64,000 nt of DNA from Actinomycetota bacterium. Lineage in GTDB: Bacteria; Actinomycetota; Acidimicrobiia; Acidimicrobiales; MedAcidi-G1. The stretch is taken from the NCBI GenBank assembly GCA_014381745.1, contig JACNLA010000028.1, forward strand, positions 186,001 through 250,000, given 5' to 3'. Below, piece by piece: positions 42,010 to 53,569 of the stretch. Numbering within the stretch: the stretch's first letter is position 1; each line of letters begins with the position of its first letter. The position numbers and the translations under genes are program-made. The notes under the pieces are model-generated. The model did no database searches. It worked only from the letters and a program-made list of their open reading frames with translations, and had not been told where the DNA came from.

Positions 42010-43320
42010 TCAGATAATGGTGCAGGTTGCGGTGCGCTGTCCTGATGCGTCGGTCCCGAGGTCCAGGGTCAGCTCATCGCCGGAGCCTCCGCCGAACCGC
42101 GGCACCGCCACCGCGTCTGCTCCCAACGGCACCGAGATAGTGCCCCTGAGTGCGAGCGTCTCCCAGCGTCCGGCCGGGTTGACGGCCTCCTCTACACCGA
42201 ACCGGACTGCCTCGGCCCAACCGGTTCCACCCTCGACGAGGCTCACCTCACCCTGTGGGATCCGTATTGCCAGGATCAGACCGGCATCTCCAATACATGT
42301 CACCTCTGCCATCCGGCCGGCCAACCCCGCCGGACACGTGGCGCCGGGCCCTTCGTAGATGACCGTGTCAAGCGGCCTCAGCCTGTCGGTCACCACCGAG
42401 ACGCGCACGCACGATGATTCCACCCAGCCCTCCGGTCCAACCAGGGCCACCTGGCCGCCGGCATGTTCGAACACGGTTGCACTCAGAGATCCTCTCCGGA
42501 TTGGCAGAGCCGAGTCCGGAACTCCCACGATGATCCGCTCGGCAATCGGGGCGTCTCCACGTAGGACCGCTACTGGTCGGTCGGCGACTGCCACGAGGAC
42601 AGGCTCCGCAACTGGTTGACCGCCGGCTATCCGGTCTTCATCTGTTTCAGTCTCTGCGCCTGGTTCCTCAACCACGGCAAAGCGGAGTGACCTGTCAACC
42701 CTGTCGACCGGGTCCGACTCCAACAGCGTGCGCCCGAACACGACTCCCCCGCCGAGCAGGCCAACCAGCAAGATGGTGCTGGCAATCCGCTTGCGCATTC
42801 CCAGGCGGAGAGCGTGCGCAATGACAGCCTCGTCACGACGCTCGGCCCTGGACCGCGGCCCGAATGCCTCGGATCTGTCTCCGCCGCTGAGAAGCGTGGC
42901 CCATACCGCAACGGTCTCGTCGGGAAAGCGCAGCGCCAACCGGGCAAAGGCCTCCTCCTCTTCTGGCCCGAAGAGAAGCATCAGGTCATTTTCCCGGACC
43001 AACTCCACGGGGTCACTTCTGTGGGTCAGCTTTCGATCACCAGCCAGGCGGATCAGAAAGGTACGGATCTGGCGATTTGCCTCCGATTCTGTCCAGCGCC
43101 GGCCCGGTTCGATCTCGAGGTCCTCAACCGGTGACCCTGTGTCGCTCCTGATCCTGAAAAACGTGGCCCTCCGTTCCCTGAGCGAGGATGAGACCTTGAG
43201 TCCAGGTTCAGTGCTGGCACGCTCGGGGAGGTCCTGGGACTCGGGAGGCTGCAGGGGGTCTGAGTTAGTCGCGCCAGATGGCTCCTGAGGGGTATCTTCC
43301 CCGGTCTCGTCCTCGCTCAT
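42010..43320 (-). CDS. Membrane-anchored protein of unknown function
   Basis: 436 residues with one clear membrane helix (about 179-200). The N-terminal 178 residues are charged and presumably cytoplasmic, opening with an acidic, Pro/Ser-rich stretch. The extracellular part (200-436) is rich in beta-type residues, valine and glycine, with four cysteines and repeated short hydrophobic strands. I recognise no domain. It is divergently placed from a receptor lipoprotein gene. An anti-sigma or receptor role would fit the topology but is not shown. Confidence 0.6.
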   Translation of the reverse strand: MSEDETGEDTPQEPSGATNSDPLQPPESQDLPERASTEPGLKVSSSLRERRATFFRIRSDTGSPVEDLEIEPGRRWTESEANRQIRTFLIRLAGDRKLTHRSDPVELVRENDLMLLFGPEEEEAFARLALRFPDETVAVWATLLSGGDRSEAFGPRSRAERRDEAVIAHALRLGMRKRIASTILLVGLLGGGVVFGRTLLESDPVDRVDRSLRFAVVEEPGAETETDEDRIAGGQPVAEPVLVAVADRPVAVLRGDAPIAERIIVGVPDSALPIRRGSLSATVFEHAGGQVALVGPEGWVESSCVRVSVVTDRLRPLDTVIYEGPGATCPAGLAGRMAEVTCIGDAGLILAIRIPQGEVSLVEGGTGWAEAVRFGVEEAVNPAGRWETLALRGTISVPLGADAVAVPRFGGGSGDELTLDLGTDASGQRTATCTII

Positions 43321-43516
43321 CTGGCACCCAGCGTCTTCACCGGCCCGAGGCTACGCAATCGGCGCGCCGTGGCCAGTCACCCCCACACACATCCGTCGGA
43401 ATCCAAAAGGGGCCGCATGCACAGGATCGACGACACCCATGAGCCAGAATCAGACAGGAACCCGGCGGCCCATCCCCGGGCCGAACGACCAGACGCCACG
43501 CACCGTTGAGGAACCA

Positions 43517-45175
43517 GTGAACCGACAGTCAACTCGAGTTCTGCATGTGGTCTTTGTCTTGGCCGCCGTGACCTCCGCATGTGCCACAGGTGGAGACAAG
43601 GCGGAGGGTCCGCTCGCCGCCGGGTCCGACCTGCCTGCGCCAACAACGATCCCCACCTCCAGTTCCACCTCGCTTCAGGCGAGCACGCCGACCACCATCA
43701 CAACCACGATTCCGACAACCACAGAGGTTGTGGCTCCAGTTTCCACCCAGCCACCTCAGTCGGCTGCTGACGAGGACCTTGCTCCTGAGGTTGACCCAAT
43801 CGGCGATGCCTTCCAGGAATCATTTGATCGCGAGCATCCATTCCTGCCCCTTCACCGTTTCTGCACCCCGCTGGAACCGCCAGAGACTGCACCCGCGGAT
43901 ATGGAGAGCGGCATCACCGAGCAGATGCTCACCATCGTCCAGATCCGGACCCTCCTAGACGAGCTGACGCTGATCGGAATGACGATTCCGGCCGGTGAGA
44001 CGAGTCAGGCCCTCGAGGCGTTCGCCGACCTGGTGAACAGGGAGTGCGGCGGCATTCACGGCAGGCGACTGGACCTCCGAATCGTTGACGCTCCTTCCCT
44101 GGGTGGTGGTGGCGTTGATCTGGACACCCTCCAGACCGCCGCATGCCTTGAGGCGACCGAGCAGATGCCGGCCGTGATCGTCCTCGACCTGGGAGGACTG
44201 GGAAGCGCTGCCACCCGTTGCGTGGCTGTCGAGCACGATGTGGCCGTCATTTCCACGTCTTATAGGTCCAAACCGCTCATGGATGAGGCAGATGGAAGGC
44301 TCTTGACAATCCCGCCCACCGCCGAGCAGGTCATGCGTGCGTCGGTTGCCGCGGCGCATGACAGTGGCCTGTTGGAGGGCGCCACCATCGCCGTGCTGGT
44401 CGGGGACACAGCGGGTCAACCCGAGCTGGTTGACGCCGCCCTCGTCACGCCGCTGCGGTGGCTCGGCTACCAGCCGGTCCTGCATCTGCTTGGCTGCGAG
44501 GGGTCTGCCACGTGTCGCATAGGGAGCGACACCGCAGTCTCCAGAATGATTGCCGCCGGCACCGACGTCGTGTTCACCGCCCTGAACCTCACAACGCTTC
44601 CCAGGGTGATTGGGCAGATGGTGAGCCAGAGCATGCCCCACCCGCTAATCATCCAGTCCGGCTTCAACGGTCAGGGGCAGGATCTGGCTGCCCAGAATGT
44701 CGCCTCCTACTCCGGTCCGGACGCAGGTTCCTACTACGACGGCTCAATTATCGTGGCCGCCGAGCCGACCGGGGCCTCACGCCTACCGGGATATCTGGTG
44801 CCAACCTTTGACAGCATGTGCAACCAGGAATACGCCAGAGCGGTCGGTAGACCCGCCACTGCCTCCTTCGATCCTGCCTCTCCGAGTTTTCAGGCAGTCG
44901 TCAGCGCCTGCTCAGTTATGCGGATAGTCGCCAGGGCGGTCTACGACGCCGGACCCGATCCCAGGCGCCGAGACGTCCTGCACGCTCTCGAACACCTGGG
45001 GCCAGTCGACGTCCCGGGAATGCTGCCGGCAACCTCCGGCCATGGAAAGCAGGCCCTCACAGACGTGATCTACGACCTCGAGTACCGATATCCATGTCAG
45101 CCGGTCACAGCCGATCCCGCTGTTGAGGAGGCCGGCTGCATCATCCCGCTCGGCGGATACCGACCACTCGGGTAA
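43517..45175 (+). CDS. Extracellular substrate-binding lipoprotein (branched-chain amino acid ABC receptor type)
   Basis: Periplasmic-binding-protein fold (Peripla_BP_6), binding a small ligand outside the membrane. The GTG at 43517 follows GAGGA; residues 1-20 form a signal with the lipobox VTSAC, cysteine modified with lipid. A Thr/Ser/Pro-rich linker (about 28-75) precedes the two-lobed domain with CGGIHGRRLDLRIVD and the later AEPTGASRLPGY. No permease or ATPase gene lies nearby, so it may serve a distant transporter or act as a sensor. Confidence 0.78.
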   Translation: MNRQSTRVLHVVFVLAAVTSACATGGDKAEGPLAAGSDLPAPTTIPTSSSTSLQASTPTTITTTIPTTTEVVAPVSTQPPQSAADEDLAPEVDPIGDAFQESFDREHPFLPLHRFCTPLEPPETAPADMESGITEQMLTIVQIRTLLDELTLIGMTIPAGETSQALEAFADLVNRECGGIHGRRLDLRIVDAPSLGGGGVDLDTLQTAACLEATEQMPAVIVLDLGGLGSAATRCVAVEHDVAVISTSYRSKPLMDEADGRLLTIPPTAEQVMRASVAAAHDSGLLEGATIAVLVGDTAGQPELVDAALVTPLRWLGYQPVLHLLGCEGSATCRIGSDTAVSRMIAAGTDVVFTALNLTTLPRVIGQMVSQSMPHPLIIQSGFNGQGQDLAAQNVASYSGPDAGSYYDGSIIVAAEPTGASRLPGYLVPTFDSMCNQEYARAVGRPATASFDPASPSFQAVVSACSVMRIVARAVYDAGPDPRRRDVLHALEHLGPVDVPGMLPATSGHGKQALTDVIYDLEYRYPCQPVTADPAVEEAGCIIPLGGYRPLG

Positions 45176-45178
45176 AAC

Positions 45179-46273
45179 CTACGGACGAACCTCGTAGTAG
45201 AGGTTGACTGGGTCATCGAAGTCGTGGCGGACGAACCTGGTGAAGCCGGCGTCGCCGGTCATTGCCTCGGCCACATCAGGGTTCAGGCCCATCGTGCCCA
45301 GTCCCAACGAGTCAGGCGCCGACATCGCCGACGAGAGACACGATGCGACCGAGGTCGCATACATCAGGGCCAGCATCGGGTTGCGCCTGTTGTCCGCCCA
45401 GCTGGAGCTGGAGCGGATGTCCTTGATGAGCCAGGTCCCATCGTCGGCAATCGCTCCGCGAATGGCCGACATGACTGTGTCGGGGCGTGGCATGTCGTGG
45501 AGGCAGTCCATTGTCAGCACCAGATCCACGTCGCCGGTCGCCGGCAAATCCTCACCACCGACCGGCAGGACCTCGATGTTCCCGACCCCACCGAGGCGCT
45601 CCTCGGCCAGGGCGACAGCATGAAGGGACGGGTCGTAGCCGACGAAGCTGGAGGACGGGTACTTCTCGGCCAACAGACCAAGCACGGTTCCGGCTCCACA
45701 ACCCACGTCGACCACCTTGGCGCCAGCCACCAACTTGTCCTCGACGCCGCCGAGTGCCGGAATGATCACCGGCAACAGCAGAGCTCGGGCCATTGGACCG
45801 AGCATGGCATCGGTCTGGTGGGCCGCTCCCACGCCCTGACCGTCGTAGGTGATTCCGAGACCCGTCTGGAAGGCATCGGCCAGGGCGTCAACGACCTCAA
45901 GCGGTCGAATGTTGCTGAACACCCCGGCTGCGTACGTCCGCTGGTCGGGTCGGGCCAGGACCGCTGCGGCCTCCGGCTCAAGAAGAAACGACTCACCGTC
46001 ATCGCTGACAAGCAACCCGGCCGCCGCCTGGCCCCGTAACCATTCAGACAACCAGCGTTCGTGAAGTCCGGTTCGATCGGCGAGGCCGGTCGCTGTGACC
46101 GTACCCATGCCATCGAGAGCCTCATAGATGCCGAGACGGTGGCCTAGGTGGATCATCAAAGAGACCATCTCGCCCTGTTTGAATCCCCATGTCGCAAAGG
46201 TGTAGCGGCCGAGACGATCAGCATCCAACTGCGTCCCATCCACCTCTGTCACAGCACCTTCGGTGTCGGTCAT
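45179..46273 (-). CDS. SAM-dependent methyltransferase with N-terminal winged-helix domain
   Basis: Class I methyltransferase. Residues 20-100 form a helical/winged-helix N-domain (ATGLADRTGLHERWLSEWLRG) as in O-methyltransferase-like dimers; the SAM motif VVDVGCGAGTVLG comes at about 190. 364 residues from the ATG preceded by AGGAGGGTGAA, the best Shine-Dalgarno in the window. Similar proteins are common as uncharacterised actinobacterial methyltransferases. Substrate unknown. It follows the Rieske gene after 13 bp. Confidence 0.82.
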   Translation of the reverse strand: MTDTEGAVTEVDGTQLDADRLGRYTFATWGFKQGEMVSLMIHLGHRLGIYEALDGMGTVTATGLADRTGLHERWLSEWLRGQAAAGLLVSDDGESFLLEPEAAAVLARPDQRTYAAGVFSNIRPLEVVDALADAFQTGLGITYDGQGVGAAHQTDAMLGPMARALLLPVIIPALGGVEDKLVAGAKVVDVGCGAGTVLGLLAEKYPSSSFVGYDPSLHAVALAEERLGGVGNIEVLPVGGEDLPATGDVDLVLTMDCLHDMPRPDTVMSAIRGAIADDGTWLIKDIRSSSSWADNRRNPMLALMYATSVASCLSSAMSAPDSLGLGTMGLNPDVAEAMTGDAGFTRFVRHDFDDPVNLYYEVRP

Positions 46274-46286
46274 TTCACCCTCCTGC

Positions 46287-46658
46287 CTAGACCTCAGTCT
46301 CTTGTTCAGAGCAGTCGTCTGGGGACCTGATCCAGATACCCCCCTCGAGTTCACGGCATGCTCTCACACCAATGTCGCCCTTTCTGTCTCGGCGGCCGCT
46401 GACGTTTTCCTTCCAGCCGTCACCGTCGCCGGTGAAGCGCCAGAAATGGGTAAGACAAACCAACTCCTCGCCGTCGACAGCCCCCTCACCCGCAAGGTGG
46501 GACCACTGGTGGGGACATCGGGCCTCCATGACATGGGGGACACCACCAAGGGACCTCCATGCAACCAGGTCATCACCCTCGACAGATACCCCGGTGATCT
46601 CGCCTGGCTGCAGGTCAGAACCACAGACCCGGACCCAGCCGACCCCGGGGCCAGCCAC
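46287..46658 (-). CDS. Rieske-type 2Fe-2S protein
   Basis: Small electron-transfer or ferredoxin-like component of 123 residues. The Rieske ligands are C48-P-H50 and C68-x2-H71, spaced as in the ferredoxin component of dioxygenases. No oxygenase subunit is adjacent. It lies 4 bp after ftsX, and the methyltransferase follows; this small pair is in the place where most genomes have a cell-wall hydrolase or smpB after ftsEX. Confidence 0.86.
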   Translation of the reverse strand: MAGPGVGWVRVCGSDLQPGEITGVSVEGDDLVAWRSLGGVPHVMEARCPHQWSHLAGEGAVDGEELVCLTHFWRFTGDGDGWKENVSGRRDRKGDIGVRACRELEGGIWIRSPDDCSEQETEV

Positions 46659-46662
46659 CGGC

Positions 46663-47559
46663 TCAGACGTCCAGGTAGCGGGTGACGGCTACAGCCGAGC
46701 CAAACATCCCCACGGCTCCGCCCAGCAGCAACAACCAGAGGCTGGTATCCCAGACAAACCCATCCGGGACGGCAAATCCACGAAACAGCGGAACTACGTC
46801 GGACTCCTGAAAGAAGGAGAGAACCTGATTCTCGACAATGAACAGCGATGGTATTGCCAGCGCGGCACCGATTAGGCCGTGGATCATTCCCTCCAGCATG
46901 AACGGGATGCGTACGAACCAGTTTGTGGCACCCACCAACTTCATCACCTCAATCTCTTCGCGGCGCGCCCCAATCGCGGTGAAGACGGTGTTGAGAATCA
47001 GCATTGCCGACACCGCTACGAGAACAACGGCTGCGACCAACAGAACCTGGCTGACCCGTGTTGAGAAATCTTCGATCTGTCGAATGGCATCGGTGGCGGT
47101 GGCGACCTCCCTGACTCCCGGCTGGGATGAGAACTGACGCGCCAACTCAGCCACGTTGGCTGCATCCGGGTCCGCCGGAACAATCCGATAAGAGGGTGGC
47201 ATCACGTCAGGCGTGACGCTCTCTATCAACTCGGGCTTGTCCACGAACAGCGTCTGGAACTCTTCGTAGGCAGCCAGCTTGTCGACATAGGAGTAGCCGC
47301 CGATGGCCGGGCTGGTGTCAAGGACCTGACGGATGGCCGTGTCCTGGTCCGGGGTGTGGTCGGCGTTCATGAACACGATGAACTCGACGCCCTCCTGGAA
47401 CTGGGCGGTTGCCCTGTCGGCTCCCTCCCTAACCAGCAGCGAGGTCCCCACAAGGGAGAGAGAAATGCCGACGGTGAGTATGGCGGCAAGGGTGAGGCTG
47501 AGGTTGCGCCAGAGGCTTACGACGGTCTCGCGAATGAAGTACCAGAGCCGGTAGATCAT
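46663..47559 (-). CDS. ftsX: Cell division ABC permease FtsX
   Basis: Membrane partner of FtsE; relays ATP hydrolysis to activate cell-wall hydrolases at the septum. The N-terminal helix (about 20-45), an extracellular domain of about 110 residues, and three more helices near the C-terminus (about 150-298) match FtsX; the LILNTVFTAIGARREEIEVMKLVGA stretch is characteristic. 298 residues from MIYRLWYF. It follows ftsE by 28 bp. Confidence 0.95.
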   Translation of the reverse strand: MIYRLWYFIRETVVSLWRNLSLTLAAILTVGISLSLVGTSLLVREGADRATAQFQEGVEFIVFMNADHTPDQDTAIRQVLDTSPAIGGYSYVDKLAAYEEFQTLFVDKPELIESVTPDVMPPSYRIVPADPDAANVAELARQFSSQPGVREVATATDAIRQIEDFSTRVSQVLLVAAVVLVAVSAMLILNTVFTAIGARREEIEVMKLVGATNWFVRIPFMLEGMIHGLIGAALAIPSLFIVENQVLSFFQESDVVPLFRGFAVPDGFVWDTSLWLLLLGGAVGMFGSAVAVTRYLDV

Positions 47560-47587
47560 GTGGGGCCACCCGGAGAGTGAAAGGTCA

Positions 47588-48265
47588 TCAGTCGTAGACC
47601 CCTCGCGACTCGTCACGGACGATTACGCCCCGGTCCAGCTCAATCACACGTCGGCGCATCGTGTCGACGACGCTCCGGTCGTGGGTGGCCATTACGACTG
47701 TTGTGCCGCTCCTGTTGATTCGATCAAGAAGCCGCATGATGCCAACGGAGGTGGCTGGGTCCAAATTTCCCGTTGGCTCATCGGCCAGCAAGATGAGCGG
47801 TCTGTTCACGAAGGCCCTGGCAATGGAGACCCTCTGTTGTTCACCACCTGAGAGTTCGTCTGGTGTCCTGTCGGCCTTACGGCTGAGGCCGACCAGCTCA
47901 AGAATCGCGGGCACCTGCCGTTTGATGACAGGTCGAGGTCGCCCGATGACCTCAAGGCCGAACGCCACGTTTTCAGCGACCGTCTTCTTCGACAACAGCT
48001 TGTAGTCCTGGAATATGCAGCCAATGTTGCGGCGAAGATACGGGACCCTCCATGAACTAAGGGATCCAAGGTCCTTGCCGGCAACCATGATTCGACCGGA
48101 ATCTGCAACTTCTTCACGGTTCAAGAGCCGTATGAAGGTGGATTTTCCTGATCCGGATGGTCCAACCAGAAAGACGAACTCGCCACGTTGGATCTCGGCA
48201 GATGCGTCTCGTAGGGCTGTCACGTCGCCCTTGAAGACCTTGCTCACCGACTCCAGCCTGATCAT
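47588..48265 (-). CDS. ftsE: Cell division ATPase FtsE
   Basis: ABC ATPase of the FtsEX complex. Walker [10 protein letters not shown], signature [14 protein letters not shown] and Walker [14 protein letters not shown] are all intact. 225 residues. GGGGAG lies 10 nt before the ATG. First gene of ftsE-ftsX-Rieske-methyltransferase. The 126 bp between it and prfB show no gene. Confidence 0.96.
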   Translation of the reverse strand: MIRLESVSKVFKGDVTALRDASAEIQRGEFVFLVGPSGSGKSTFIRLLNREEVADSGRIMVAGKDLGSLSSWRVPYLRRNIGCIFQDYKLLSKKTVAENVAFGLEVIGRPRPVIKRQVPAILELVGLSRKADRTPDELSGGEQQRVSIARAFVNRPLILLADEPTGNLDPATSVGIMRLLDRINRSGTTVVMATHDRSVVDTMRRRVIELDRGVIVRDESRGVYD

Positions 48266-48391
48266 CGCAGGAACTCCCCACGAGCAGACGCTTGGCAGAA
48301 CATGGTCAGGTGGCTACGGATCGGCACGGCGGGCACGGTACCAGAGCGCCGCGTGGCGATCGCGGTGCCCCGCAACCCGGCACCTGGGGAC

Positions 48392-49501
48392 TCAGGCACT
48401 GTCGCCGACACGTGCCCACCTCAGGTAGGACTCGATAAAGCCATCCAGATTTCCGTCCAGCACACCCATGACATCGCCTACCTCGTGCTCTGTGCGTAGG
48501 TCCTTGGCCATCTGGTAGGGGTGGAGGACGTAGGACCGAATCTGGCTACCAAAGTCGACGTTGCTCTGCTTTCCGCCGATCTGGGCCAGCTCCTCATCAC
48601 GCCTTTGTCGTTCCAAGTCAAGAAGTCGTGCGGCCAGCATCTGCATCGCCCTGTCCTTGTTCTGGTGTTGGCTCCGTTCGTTCTGACATGAGGTCACGAT
48701 GCCGGTTGGAAGGTGGGTTATCCGTACGGCCGAGTCGGTCACGTTCACGTGCTGGCCGCCGGCGCCCGACGAGCGGTATGTGTCGATTCTGAGGTCGACC
48801 TCGTCGATGTTGATCTCGTCAGCCACCGCCTCGAAGAACGGGACGACATGGACCGAGGCGAAAGCCGTCTGGCGCTTGGCCTCCTTGTTGAAAGGTGAGA
48901 TGCGGACCAGACGGTGCACGCCGCGTTCACCCTGCATCAGCCCGAATGCGTGCCGGCCTCGGATGATGAACTCGGCCGAGCTGATTCCGGCCTCGGTGCC
49001 TGCCGAAACCGACTCGACCTGAAGTGTGAAACCGCGACGCTCCGCCCACCTCGTGTACATCCGGAGAAGGGTCTCGGCCCAGTCCTGGGCATCGGTCCCT
49101 CCGGCACCCGACTGAACGGAGCAGACAGCGTCGCTCTCGTCGTATTGCCCCGCGAACAGCGAACGCATCTCGAGCTCGTCAAAGGACTGTTCCAAGTCGA
49201 GCACGGCGGCTGCTATCTCACCTTCGAGGGTCTCGTCATCCTCCTCGAGCGCCAACTCAACGAGAGTCTCTACATCTTCGAGTCTGCCGGCGAGGTCGGC
49301 ATGCAGCGTGATGTCATCCACTGCTCTGGCGAGGTCCATCTGGACCTGCCGGCCCCGGTCCTGATCATTCCAGAGTTCAGGATCCGCCATCTCGCCCTCA
49401 AGTTCAGCGCGAGTCGTCTGAAGCTCTTCGATTCTGAGGTACACGGTCGCCTCGTCGAGCCGACGTCTCAGGGCACCCAGTTCCTGCGTGTGGTCCTGCA
49501 T
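48392..49501 (-). CDS. prfB: Peptide chain release factor 2
   Basis: Terminates translation at UGA and UAA. The GGQ motif is intact (SGAGGQHVNVTDSAVRITHLPTG) and the N-terminal acidic coiled-coil domain is complete. The 369-residue frame reads through without interruption, so the programmed +1 frameshift at an internal UGA known from E. coli prfB is absent. The ATG at 49501 fits the family N-terminus. It lies 19 bp downstream of secA. Confidence 0.95.
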   Translation of the reverse strand: MQDHTQELGALRRRLDEATVYLRIEELQTTRAELEGEMADPELWNDQDRGRQVQMDLARAVDDITLHADLAGRLEDVETLVELALEEDDETLEGEIAAAVLDLEQSFDELEMRSLFAGQYDESDAVCSVQSGAGGTDAQDWAETLLRMYTRWAERRGFTLQVESVSAGTEAGISSAEFIIRGRHAFGLMQGERGVHRLVRISPFNKEAKRQTAFASVHVVPFFEAVADEINIDEVDLRIDTYRSSGAGGQHVNVTDSAVRITHLPTGIVTSCQNERSQHQNKDRAMQMLAARLLDLERQRRDEELAQIGGKQSNVDFGSQIRSYVLHPYQMAKDLRTEHEVGDVMGVLDGNLDGFIESYLRWARVGDSA

Positions 49502-49520
49502 GTTCAACTGTCCCAGCGTT

Positions 49521-52211
<2,691 letters not shown>

Positions 52212-52245
52212 TGTGCCGCCGAGGCTACCTGCGGACCCTTCCGGG

Positions 52246-52776
52246 TCAGTCGGTCGCCGGCCTGTAGAGAAGGCCCATTTCTGCAAGTCGCGGCGCCGCT
52301 CCGTCGACGCTTGTTCCAAGAATGGCAGCAAGGGCCTGGAGGTCGTCACCGCGGATTGTCAGCACCCTCCCGTTGAAGTCCTGGCGCTTCACCTGGATGA
52401 TCGTCAGATACCTGCCGATCATCTCCGCCTCGGATCCATCGGCCTCCGCCTGTCGTGTCAGGTCGATGACGACCTTCTGACCTGGCTCCCATGCGGGTGG
52501 CTCGGTGTCTGTTTCGGTGTCAGGCAGGTTCAGGGGTGTCTCAGGTGGGAGCAGTTGTTCCACCGGGACGCTGTAGAAGAGGGACAGGCGGTGCAGACGT
52601 GGGACAGATATGGACCGCTCTCCCCTCTCATAAGCACCCAGCACCGAGGCCTTGAACTCAGATTCTGAGCGCGCCTCGACGTCTTGGAGCGAGAGTCGCT
52701 TCTGTCGCCTGATGGTACGAATCCGCTCGCCGAGCAGTGAGCTGTACCCGGAGTCGGCATCGTCGTGGTCTGACAT
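52246..52776 (-). CDS. bldD: BldD-like transcription factor
   Basis: 176 residues: N-terminal XRE-type HTH (about 15-75, [20 protein letters not shown] through VPVEQLLP) and C-terminal domain (about 98-176). The latter aligns with Streptomyces BldD, including the bipartite cyclic-di-GMP site: BldD has RGD-x8-RQDD, and here the same spacing reads R131-Q-D133-x8-R142-G-D144-D145. The arginines and aspartates that contact the nucleotide are kept. It is directly upstream of secA. Whether it controls development here is unknown; a master-regulator function is known for Streptomyces. Confidence 0.85.
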   Translation of the reverse strand: MSDHDDADSGYSSLLGERIRTIRRQKRLSLQDVEARSESEFKASVLGAYERGERSISVPRLHRLSLFYSVPVEQLLPPETPLNLPDTETDTEPPAWEPGQKVVIDLTRQAEADGSEAEMIGRYLTIIQVKRQDFNGRVLTIRGDDLQALAAILGTSVDGAAPRLAEMGLLYRPATD

Positions 52777-52885
52777 CGGTTACCTAGCCTCTAGCTGGAA
52801 GCGTGAAACGACTGGACCGGGAAACACGCCCGCAATAGCGGCAATGCGACTGTGGGTGGTCGGAATGCATCGTAGGGTGAGCATA

Positions 52886-53569
52886 TCAGCCTCTGTTCTC
52901 ACGCATCGCGGTCATAAGCACACCAGCAGCGATGGCAGCGGTCTCAGCCCTCAGGATTGTGGTGCCCAGACCGACCAGCTGATGAGTGCCCAACTCCTCC
53001 TGGGTCCAACCGCCCTCGGGGCCGACAAGCAGCAGAGAGCATCCGCCGTCAAGACCTCCGCCGCCCGGCTCGGCCATTGCTGCGCCCGTCTCTGCAGCAG
53101 CGACCCCAACCGGTTCAACACCTTCCAGTGAAGGGAGACGCACGCGACGGGACTGCATGGCCGCTTCCCTCGCCACCTTCTTCATTCGGTGCATCTGCCT
53201 GGCCCGCTTCGCCTTGTCCCAGCGGACGACAGACCGCTCGGCGGTCAATACAAGGATGCGATCAACTCCGAGTTCGGTCAACTTCTGGACGACCATTTCG
53301 GGTCGGCCTCCCTTGATGAGAGCAAAGCCGACCCCGACCTCAAACTCAGGAGGTGGAACATGGATAGGTTCGCCGATTGGTTCCAACGCCTCGCCGAATC
53401 GACATGGCAACCACGTGCCAGCACCGTCAGCGACGGTCATGGCATCGCCGGGTCGCAGGCGCAGAACGCCCGCCAGGTGATGCCGATCGTCATCGGTCAG
53501 TTCGGGTGACCCCACACTGTCAACGAACGCATGCGGGCCACCGCGCCCATCCGGGAGCGCGACGCTCAA
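52886..53569 (-). CDS. rsmE: 16S rRNA m3U1498 methyltransferase
   Basis: SPOUT-class enzyme methylating U1498 of 16S rRNA. The C-terminal knot region reads LLLVGPEGGWTQEE and LGTTILRAETAAIAAG, which are the family hallmarks, and the N-terminal PUA-like part has DDRHHLAGVLRLRPGD. 227 residues. It overlaps the dnaJ stop by 4 bp; the hrcA-dnaJ-rsmE order is common in bacteria. Confidence 0.94.
   Translation of the reverse strand: MSVALPDGRGGPHAFVDSVGSPELTDDDRHHLAGVLRLRPGDAMTVADGAGTWLPCRFGEALEPIGEPIHVPPPEFEVGVGFALIKGGRPEMVVQKLTELGVDRILVLTAERSVVRWDKAKRARQMHRMKKVAREAAMQSRRVRLPSLEGVEPVGVAAAETGAAMAEPGGGGLDGGCSLLLVGPEGGWTQEELGTHQLVGLGTTILRAETAAIAAGVLMTAMRENRG

Noticed and set aside
48392-49501. Programmed frameshift in prfB
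   Set aside because: The frame is continuous through the N-terminal region; no internal TGA with a shift site is present.
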